Source: an uncultured Oscillospiraceae bacterium (GTDB taxonomy: Bacteria > Bacillota > Clostridia > Oscillospirales > Oscillospiraceae). Taken from it: DNA of 6,526 nt. The notes beneath the pieces are model-generated. The model searched no databases, was not told the origin of the DNA, and was given only the letters and a program-made list of their open reading frames with translations. The translations under genes were made by a program, and so were the position numbers. Below, piece after piece: positions 1 to 5,383 of this stretch. Every line of letters starts with the position of its first letter. The stretch's first letter is position 1. The stretch spans positions 1 to 6,526 of the forward strand of contig CAJOOV010000242.1 in NCBI GenBank assembly GCA_905236265.1, given 5' to 3'.

Positions 1-1
1 G

Positions 2-580
2 AAGGGGGACGAGCTGGTCTTTGCGGTGAACCCGGAGGGGAATGACGCATGGGACGGCGGCAGGCTGTCCGTGACCATCACCCCGGAGACACAGAACCTT
101 CTGCAGTCCGTTCTGACGGCGGCGAAAAAGACCGTTCTGGAGGTCATCAAGCCCGGTCTGCGTATCAAGCCCGTTATCGTGGCAGAGGAGCCGAAGGAAG
201 CACCTGCTGCGCAGCAGGTCAATGAGCCTGACACAGCAGACACCCCGGAGACCACAGAGCAGCAGAAACCCGCTGCTGAGGAGACGGCGGTAAAGGAGCC
301 GGAACAGCAGGCGAGCGAAGCAGCAGCCGGGAAGGACGCAGTTCAGCCTCAGGAGCCTGCCTCTCAGGAGGAGAAGGAAAAGGCGAAGCCGGAGGCGGCA
401 GAAGCGCAGGAGAAGCCCGAGACAGAGCTTCCCACAGAGAGCGGACAGGAGGACGCCATGCTCCCCGAGCCGCAGGAGCTTTTGCCTGCGCAGGAGGAGC
501 CTGACGAGCTGGATTTGGAGCCGATTCCGGAGGAGGAGCCGGAGCCGTCCCAGCAGCCTGAGCCGACGGAAGAGGGCTGA
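2..580 (+). CDS. 3' end of a large protein with an acidic Glu/Pro/Gln-rich tail (5'-truncated by window edge)
   Basis: The reading frame is open to the left edge, so the true start lies upstream; the GTG at 26 is in frame but has no ribosome binding site and falls inside a folded-looking segment. 192 residues are visible. The first ~27 (GDELVFAVNPEGN...D...LSVTIT) resemble the final strands of beta-sandwich modules found in secreted carbohydrate-active or surface proteins. A short amphipathic helix follows, then LRIKPVIVAEE. The last ~130 residues are low complexity, dominated by Glu, Pro, Gln and Ala, with no aromatic, Arg, Cys or His residue. There is no C-terminal LPxTG signal and no hydrophobic anchor, so the tail is not a standard sortase-attached wall spacer. 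The gene stops with TGA at 578-580 and is followed by a terminator. The function of the full protein cannot be named from this fragment; an extracellular or surface role is inference. Confidence 0.8.
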   Translation, partial: KGDELVFAVNPEGNDAWDGGRLSVTITPETQNLLQSVLTAAKKTVLEVIKPGLRIKPVIVAEEPKEAPAAQQVNEPDTADTPETTEQQKPAAEETAVKEPEQQASEAAAGKDAVQPQEPASQEEKEKAKPEAAEAQEKPETELPTESGQEDAMLPEPQELLPAQEEPDELDLEPIPEEEPEPSQQPEPTEEG

Positions 581-610
581 CCGCCTCTCTCCCGAAACGG
601 AAAAGAAGAA

Positions 611-641
611 CCCCCGGAGGGCGACATCCGTCCTCCGGGGG
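611..641 (-). terminator. Intrinsic terminator candidate for the LacI-family gene
   Basis: A perfect 10-bp GC-rich stem pairs CCCCCGGAGG (611-620) with CCTCCGGGGG (632-641) around an 11-nt loop. Read on the minus strand, the stem is followed directly by TTCTTCTTTT (610-601), a good uridine-rich tail. It therefore suits termination of transcripts from the regulator gene, which ends at 697. On the plus strand the hairpin is followed by GATGAGAAAA and has no T-run. Confidence 0.7.
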
Positions 642-647
642 ATGAGA

Positions 648-691
648 AAACAGGATTCCGTTCCAAAAGGAATAGAATCCTGTTTCTTTTT
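648..691 (+). terminator. Intrinsic terminator of the left-hand gene
   Basis: An 11-bp perfect stem pairs AAACAGGATTC (648-658) with GAATCCTGTTT (675-685). An inner TTCC/GGAA stem caps it with an AAAA loop (661-672). On the plus strand the structure is followed by CTTTTT (686-691). It lies 67 bp after the stop codon at 580, as expected for a Rho-independent terminator. Together with the neighbouring hairpin it insulates two convergent genes. Confidence 0.8.
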
Positions 692-696
692 CTATA

Positions 697-1728
697 TCAG
701 CCTTTTTTCGTACTGCTGCGAAAGACCGGCTCTGTCTGGGCATAGGTAAGGCAGAAGGGGCGCTGGGGGGACTGCAGGCGGGCGAGGAGAACATCTGCCG
801 CCAGCACGCCCATGTCAGCGCTGTGGATATTGACCGTGGTAAGTCCGGGTTCAATAATGGCGGATTCCGGCGTGTTGTCAAAGCCCGCCACCATCACGTC
901 GCCGGGAATGGACAGCTCCATCCGCTTCAAAGCCAGCATGAGCTTTACGGCGTGGTAGTCGTTGGCGCACACAAAGCCCTCCGGCAGGCGGGGCATCTGC
1001 TGAAGCTGCGCCACGGTCCAGTCAATGTCCGCATATTCGCCGCCGTCCGGGTGGAGAATGCACACATCCCGGTCAACGGGAATCCCCGCATCCCGCAGGG
1101 CGGCGCAGAACCCGCCCCAGCGCTCGTGAAAGCTGTTGCAATGCAGCACATCTCCCACAAAGCCCAGCGTCCCCGCCCCCTGCTCCACCATCTGTTTTGT
1201 GATGCGCATGGCAGAGGTGACATTCTCCATGGAGAGAATATCGCAGGGAATCATGCTCCTGTTTGCCCCGCAGTATCCGTCCACCGCCACCGTGGCCATG
1301 CCCAGCGCAGACACATGGCGGATAAACGCCTCGTCAAACAGCTCGATGCACAGCACCCCCAGCGTGTTGTCAATGGCCATCTGGGAGGGGAGCTGGAGCT
1401 GGGATACCTCCTGCGCCGTCAGCTCGTACATCTGCACGGAATACCCGCTGCGGCACACGGCATCCGTGAACGCCTTGATAAACAGTGCGCCGAAGTGGTG
1501 GTTCAGGGGGTTGCTGCTGGACAGCACCGCAATGCTCCCCGGAGCCGCCGCCTTGGGGGGAGCGGGAAGCTCCTGAGTGTAATAGCCCAGCTCCTGCGCC
1601 TTCATCATCACGAACTGCCGGGTGCTCTCTGTGACGTTTCCCCGGTTGTTGAATATCTTGGACACCGTATTTCGGGAGAGATTGCAGGCGTCTGCAATCT
1701 CCTGTATGGTGACTCGCTTACGGATCAT
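697..1728 (-). CDS. LacI/GalR-family transcriptional regulator
   Basis: This is a 343-residue protein of normal LacI-family length. Residues 6-25 (VTIQEIADACNLSRNTVSKI) form the canonical N-terminal helix-turn-helix, followed by the FNNRGNVTESTR segment and a hinge-helix region ending in AQELGYYTQ. Residues ~65-340 form a periplasmic-binding-protein-like effector domain, with typical landmarks LGFVGD (188-193), the R-x-x-GF segment (203-207), CANDYHAVKLMLAL (254-267) and VAGFDNTPESA (280-290). Such proteins repress carbohydrate genes until a sugar binds. The ATG at 1728 was chosen because GGAGAAAAGGAA sits immediately upstream and the HTH begins at residue 6, as usual; in-frame upstream starts would add a tail that lies over the promoter. 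The gene is convergent with the left-hand gene and is downstream of, on the same strand as, the NACHT gene, but it has its own promoter. The ligand and target genes cannot be read from the sequence. Confidence 0.93.
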   Translation of the reverse strand: MIRKRVTIQEIADACNLSRNTVSKIFNNRGNVTESTRQFVMMKAQELGYYTQELPAPPKAAAPGSIAVLSSSNPLNHHFGALFIKAFTDAVCRSGYSVQMYELTAQEVSQLQLPSQMAIDNTLGVLCIELFDEAFIRHVSALGMATVAVDGYCGANRSMIPCDILSMENVTSAMRITKQMVEQGAGTLGFVGDVLHCNSFHERWGGFCAALRDAGIPVDRDVCILHPDGGEYADIDWTVAQLQQMPRLPEGFVCANDYHAVKLMLALKRMELSIPGDVMVAGFDNTPESAIIEPGLTTVNIHSADMGVLAADVLLARLQSPQRPFCLTYAQTEPVFRSSTKKG

Positions 1729-1789
1729 TTCCTTTTCTCCATCCTGTCTGTAGTGGGTCATGCTGGTACCTGACGGGCATATCTGGCTC

Positions 1790-1818
1790 ATTATAGCACA
1801 TGAAACGATTGTACACAA
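1790..1818 (-). promoter_or_regulatory. SigA-type promoter of the LacI-family gene
   Basis: On the minus strand, TTGTGT (1818-1813) and a perfect TATAAT (1795-1790) are separated by 17 bp, and TG precedes the -10 by one base (extended -10, TGCTATAAT). It lies about 60 bp before the start codon, inside the gap after the NACHT stop, so the regulator can be transcribed independently of the NACHT gene. Confidence 0.65.
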
Positions 1819-1828
1819 GGGAAACAGA

Positions 1829-1858
1829 CAGCCCTGCGTAAAATCATTCCGGGGGCTG
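1829..1858 (-). terminator. Weak candidate terminator after the NACHT gene
   Basis: CAGCCC (1829-1834) can pair with GGGCTG (1853-1858) around an 18-nt loop, 6 bp past the NACHT stop codon. On the minus strand the stem is followed by TCTGTTTCCC, which is only partly T-rich. The stem is short and the loop long, so some read-through into the regulator gene is possible. Confidence 0.3.
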
Positions 1859-1864
1859 ATTCTC

Positions 1865-4800
1865 CTACGGAGCGGTGGATGGGGGAACCTCTGGCCTGTC
1901 CTGAATCGTTTCAATCAGAAAGGGGGGAGGGTTTTGCAGCAGGGAGTTGATTTCCCGCAGCAGCGCCCGCTCTGCGGGTTCATAATACTCAAATTGACGC
2001 TCGAAGAAACGATAGTACGGTTCAAGACCTGCCATCTCGTGTTTTTCAATGCCAAAGAAATGACCTGTGTGATGGACAATGCGTTCCACCAGCGCCCTGT
2101 CCGCTCCCTCTGAAAGCTGCAGCACTCCGGCCTTGCCCATGCCCAGAATCATACACAAAAGCAGCATATATCCTGCATAATCGCTCTCCTGAACAATGGC
2201 CGACCACATATGTTCCAGAGAGTCTACGAGATTAAGGACACCCTCATAATAATAGAAGAGTTTACGTTTCCATTCCTGCAAACGGTACTCGGTTTCAACC
2301 CCTAGCATAGTACGTTGTATCGCCTCCAGCACTCGGTTGGAGGGGTAACCTCCCAGCGCACCGGAGAGGGCAACGCCGGTATCGTCTCCCAGTACAGAGC
2401 TGATCCGGTAGATGCGCAAAAGGGCGTTGTCTCCTTTCAATGTAAAGCGATCCCTCACATAGGAGAGGGTAAAGCCGTCCTCATCCCGTTTTGCCTCCAC
2501 ACAAACTGCCAGTGCCAGCAGCTCCTTCTCGGAGAACACCGACCGCCACAGCCCGGTGAGCCGCCGCCAGCCTGCCTCCCCCACAAGGGAGAATACCTCC
2601 TGCTCCCTGCCGTCCGCCACCACGGAGAGCAGCACCAGATTCAGGCTGTATATGGCAAGATGGGCGTAGAGGTCAGGAGAGCCGTCCCGCTTCCGGCGGG
2701 GGTAGCGGTTCTCCTGCTCAAACAGGAAGCCGCTTAAATCGGCCATTGCCGCCCCGCTGAGACAGCGCTTCAACTCCTCCTGCACCAGCGTGGTCAGACA
2801 GTCCTTTACGGCTGCGCTGTCCAACTGCCTGTTTTGGGCAAAGACATCCTCCGCACACTGGGAAATCATGTCCATCACCACCGGGCGGGAGAACAGAGGG
2901 GTATAGGCAAGGGCGCTGAACCACTCCTTTGACCGCAGGGATTCCCACGAGATGCCGAAGCCGCCCTGTGCCATATAGCGAAGCCGGGCCAGTGCGTTGT
3001 CCAGCACCCGGAGCATCCACGCTGCGGCGAGGTATTCCCCGAAGGTGTTGTGCAAAAACTCGTAGGCATGAAGGAGCTTTTCCCCCTCCGCCTTCGCCTT
3101 GGACGTGTGGATAAAGAAGAAGCCGCCGATGGTACGGGCTCCCTCACCGAGGGCATCTGCCGCAGCGCTCCCGCCGGGCGTTCCGGTGAGAAAGGCGAGG
3201 TCTGCGTCCAGCTCCTCCTCCCGGAGGTACGCCGTCCCCCGGTTGTACATGCCCAGCGCCGCCAGCTCCAGCGCCTGCCGGGCATGGGAGAGAATGTCCT
3301 CCTGCCCCTTCCGGTCGCAGCTTCGGAAGTAAGCGTCCTTGCGGCGCTCTCGCAGGTTGAAGCTGTCCACAATGCCGGCATAGAGCTGTCCCCGGTTCAG
3401 CCTTGCCGAGCGCTGGAGCCGGTTCTCCTCTGCGTCATACAGCGCCAGCATGAGCAGCAGCAGGGGCTGCCCTGCCAGCTCTCTGGCCTTGCTCTGCCTG
3501 CCCACGGAGAAGGGCTGCAGCTTGTTTTCCTGAAAATAGCTGCGGTTTTTCCGGTTCCACATCCCACACCATGCGCTGATCTGCTCCGGGTCAAAGTCGC
3601 ACAGCCGGAGCATAACGCTCTCTTTGGGAATCTCCGCCCGGTCGATCAAACTGAACCGGCTGGTGACGAGAATCCGCACCGGACATTGATTGATGTCCCA
3701 TTCCCGCCGCTGAAACTCCTCCAGCTTTGCCAGATAGTCCGCATAGGTCTTGCCGCTGGCCTGCAGCAGTTCGTCATAGCCGTCGAAGATGAGCAGCACC
3801 GGCTTTGTCAGCGCCGCCTCCCGGATGTCCGCCCACTCACACCTGTCAATGCCCTGTTCCCGCAGGGCGTTGTTGATCTGGGTGGCGATGTACTCCTCCG
3901 GCTTCACATACCGCAGGGGAATCAGAATGACGTGGAAAAAGGAGGAGAGGAGCCTTGCCGCCAGCATGTGGCAGAGCATGGTCTTACCTGCGCCGGGATG
4001 TCCCAGCAGCACCAGCGGGTGCCGCCCGTGGGCGGGGTGGGTGAGAATGCCGTAGACCGCCTCTCCAATGCCCTCCTGCGCCTCCTCCTGAACGTGCTCA
4101 GGAGCCAGCCCCTCCTGTCTGGGCAGAAGGAGGTATTTCTGGGGTACAAAGCCCTCCTCTCTGGTGGGAAGGCTCAGCCCCTCCGGAAGTGCGCTGAGAT
4201 TCTTGGAGTCCAAAAGCAGCTCGTTCAGATACGACCGGTTCGCCCGCCCCAGAACCTCCAGCGCTTTTGCCGCTGCCTCAGTGCAGCGCTCCTCATAGGT
4301 GGGCAGCCGCTGCGCAAGGGCTCGAAAGCCCATGTCAATGGCTTTTTGGGTGGCATGGTGCGCCTGCAGGTTCACCCAGATGGCGAAGGAGGGACATTCC
4401 TTTGCCAGAGCGGCGTAATGCTTTTCGTATGCCTGCGCCGCAAGGCGGGGCAGATCGTTCAGGGCGGCGTGCTCCCGCTCAGTGAGCGCCTGCGTGTCCA
4501 GCCCCTTCAAAAAGAGAAGGAGCCGCTTTTGCAGGTCGGTATAAAAGTCCTCCAGCGCCTTCACATAGTCCGAAAAGCCGCCGAAGCACTGGGGCAGTGC
4601 CGGAAGGGAGGGGAGGTCGCCGGGCAGGGGCTGCTCCTGCGCCAGTGTGCGGGTGATGTAGTCCTCCACGCCCTGACGGGTGAGGCGCACCTTGTCCTCC
4701 CCGGAGAGGGAGAACCCGCCGTCCCGCCGCTGGAGATGGCTTTGCAGTGTGTCGAAGAAGGCGGAGTAGACCAGAAGAAGCTGGGCAAGCTGCATCCGGT

Positions 4801-5101
4801 CAGACCAGCCGAAGGGGCTGTTATCCTGCTGAAACAGCCCGGTAATCTGGGAAACCGTTTCCAGTGCCTCGCCCTGCAGATTCCGGTCAAACAGCGCCGC
4901 CCAGCCCCCGGTGAGAGACGCCGCCCCGGTGAGATTCAGAGCGGCATTCACGCTGTTCCATTCTGCGGCAAAGCCGGGGAAGAGAAACAGGGCGGTGTCC
5001 GCTGTGAGCTTTAAAAGCTGCTTCAGCTTACCCTTTCCGTTCTCGTTTGCAAAACGGCAGATCCGGCCAAAGGAAATCTGCTCCATTGTCAGGCGGTACA
5101 T
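1865..5101 (-). CDS. NACHT-domain STAND NTPase (bacterial NLR-like), likely defence sensor
   Basis: This is a 1078-residue protein. Residues 1-~340 are mostly helical, with LAQLLLVYSAFFDTL (106-119) and AYEKHYAALAKECPSFAIW (224-242). These resemble the N-terminal helical region of long NACHT proteins that I recall mainly from Streptomyces and relatives. The NTPase module has Walker A GHPGAGKT (367-374), the NACHT-style Walker B LLIFDGYDEL (436-445), sensor 1 VTSRF (479-483), AGQPLLLLMLALYDAEENRL (543-562) and FLHNTFGEYLAAAW (682-695). The C-terminal ~380 residues show no leucine-rich, WD40 or TPR repeats and may hold the sensor. No signal peptide or clear membrane anchor is visible. Known bacterial NACHT proteins oligomerise on sensing phage and activate an effector; that role here is inference. 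The ATG at 5101 is set by AGGGAGGGA six bases upstream; longer in-frame starts would lie in or above the promoter. The gene is divergent from a metallophosphoesterase gene with a matching promoter. Confidence 0.92.
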   Translation of the reverse strand: MYRLTMEQISFGRICRFANENGKGKLKQLLKLTADTALFLFPGFAAEWNSVNAALNLTGAASLTGGWAALFDRNLQGEALETVSQITGLFQQDNSPFGWSDRMQLAQLLLVYSAFFDTLQSHLQRRDGGFSLSGEDKVRLTRQGVEDYITRTLAQEQPLPGDLPSLPALPQCFGGFSDYVKALEDFYTDLQKRLLLFLKGLDTQALTEREHAALNDLPRLAAQAYEKHYAALAKECPSFAIWVNLQAHHATQKAIDMGFRALAQRLPTYEERCTEAAAKALEVLGRANRSYLNELLLDSKNLSALPEGLSLPTREEGFVPQKYLLLPRQEGLAPEHVQEEAQEGIGEAVYGILTHPAHGRHPLVLLGHPGAGKTMLCHMLAARLLSSFFHVILIPLRYVKPEEYIATQINNALREQGIDRCEWADIREAALTKPVLLIFDGYDELLQASGKTYADYLAKLEEFQRREWDINQCPVRILVTSRFSLIDRAEIPKESVMLRLCDFDPEQISAWCGMWNRKNRSYFQENKLQPFSVGRQSKARELAGQPLLLLMLALYDAEENRLQRSARLNRGQLYAGIVDSFNLRERRKDAYFRSCDRKGQEDILSHARQALELAALGMYNRGTAYLREEELDADLAFLTGTPGGSAAADALGEGARTIGGFFFIHTSKAKAEGEKLLHAYEFLHNTFGEYLAAAWMLRVLDNALARLRYMAQGGFGISWESLRSKEWFSALAYTPLFSRPVVMDMISQCAEDVFAQNRQLDSAAVKDCLTTLVQEELKRCLSGAAMADLSGFLFEQENRYPRRKRDGSPDLYAHLAIYSLNLVLLSVVADGREQEVFSLVGEAGWRRLTGLWRSVFSEKELLALAVCVEAKRDEDGFTLSYVRDRFTLKGDNALLRIYRISSVLGDDTGVALSGALGGYPSNRVLEAIQRTMLGVETEYRLQEWKRKLFYYYEGVLNLVDSLEHMWSAIVQESDYAGYMLLLCMILGMGKAGVLQLSEGADRALVERIVHHTGHFFGIEKHEMAGLEPYYRFFERQFEYYEPAERALLREINSLLQNPPPFLIETIQDRPEVPPSTAP
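3980..4003 (-). other. Walker A (P-loop) coding segment of the NACHT NTPase
   Basis: Minus-strand codons encode G-H-P-G-A-G-K-T, residues 367-374 of the NACHT protein. The Lys373/Thr374 pair needed for nucleotide phosphate and magnesium binding is intact. The Walker B aspartates and glutamate (D440, D443, E444) are also present, so the ATPase appears functional rather than degenerate. Confidence 0.9.
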
Positions 5102-5107
5102 GGCGTA

Positions 5108-5116
5108 TCCCTCCCT
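5108..5116 (-). promoter_or_regulatory. Ribosome binding site of the NACHT gene
   Basis: On the minus strand, AGGGAGGGA ends six bases before the ATG at 5101. This decides the start codon over in-frame ATGs further upstream, such as the one at 5161, which lies next to the -10 box. Confidence 0.8.
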
Positions 5117-5135
5117 GTGAGAATCATGGCAGCGC

Positions 5136-5271
5136 CGGGAAAAACCGGCTTCATTACCCATACTATACAGGAATCCCCCCGCTTTCGCAAGAGAGATGTC
5201 TCCCGTCAGGCGCAGGCGGGCTCTGCACCCCGTAAAAGAGCGGCAGGGGAGAAAAACACGGGAAAACCGGC
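5136..5271 (+). repeat. Two direct copies of CGGGAAAA(A)CCGGC in the divergent intergenic region
   Basis: CGGGAAAAACCGGC (5136-5149) and CGGGAAAACCGGC (5259-5271) differ by a single A. The first lies in the NACHT leader, where GCCGG/CCGGC (5134-5138 with 5145-5149) can form a small hairpin. The second lies 22 bp upstream of the phosphoesterase -35. They may be regulator sites, but GC-rich chance similarity is possible. Confidence 0.4.
5162..5190 (-). promoter_or_regulatory. Promoter of the NACHT gene
   Basis: On the minus strand, TTGCGA (5190-5185) and TATAGT (5167-5162) are separated by exactly 17 bp. The -10 lies 60 bp from the start codon. The region from CTC just upstream of the -35 to beyond the -10 is a near copy of the promoter of the divergent phosphoesterase gene. 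Confidence 0.65.
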
Positions 5272-5293
5272 AGGCAACAATCGCCGCCTCCTC

Positions 5294-5322
5294 TTGCACA
5301 ACAGCGGTAATTCCTGTATATT
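5294..5322 (+). promoter_or_regulatory. Promoter of the metallophosphoesterase gene
   Basis: TTGCAC (5294-5299) and TATATT (5317-5322) are separated by 17 bp. The -10 ends 61 bp before the ATG at 5384, almost the same distance as in the divergent NACHT promoter, to which it is strikingly similar. Confidence 0.65.
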
Positions 5323-5383
5323 ATTGGAGAGAAAAGAAATTACGCCGAAGAGCAAGGACACACGGTGAAAGCAGGTGGCATAG

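Larger units (their letters stand above)
5157..5327. repeat. 37-bp imperfect inverted repeat carrying the two divergent promoters
   Basis: The arms are 5157-5193 (minus orientation) and 5291-5327 (plus orientation), separated by 97 bp. Ungapped alignment gives 28 of 37 identical positions. The identical blocks are CTCTTGC (arm positions 1-7), which contains the start of the -35, and ATTCCTGTATA (arm positions 20-30), which runs into the -10. TAT and GG follow just after. The 12 bases between the two blocks are mostly different. Each arm ends about 55 bp from the start codon it serves. This pattern fits two recognition sites for the same polymerase form or regulator, not simply a recent duplication. 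Confidence 0.75.

Noticed and set aside
430..444. ELPTESG as a sortase LPxTG-like signal
   Set aside because: It is followed by a long acidic tail, with no hydrophobic segment or basic end.
823..1773. A 316-codon open frame on the plus strand
   Set aside because: It is the complement of the LacI-family gene; the translation is His/Arg/Gly-rich without domain features.
1729..1914. Longer LacI-family protein starting at the ATG at 1914 or 1761
   Set aside because: The HTH of this family begins within the first few residues, the ATG at 1728 has a good ribosome binding site, and the extension to 1914 would run through the promoter into the NACHT gene.
3050..5014. A 654-codon open frame on the plus strand
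   Set aside because: It is fully antisense to the NACHT coding region, whose product has clear motifs. The antisense translation has no recognisable domain, is rich in Gln, Arg, Leu and Gly, and reflects GC-rich codon bias.
5102..5299. Longer NACHT protein starting at the ATG at 5299
   Set aside because: The extra 66 residues would cover the promoter and leader, have no domain likeness, and the ATG at 5101 has a much better ribosome binding site.
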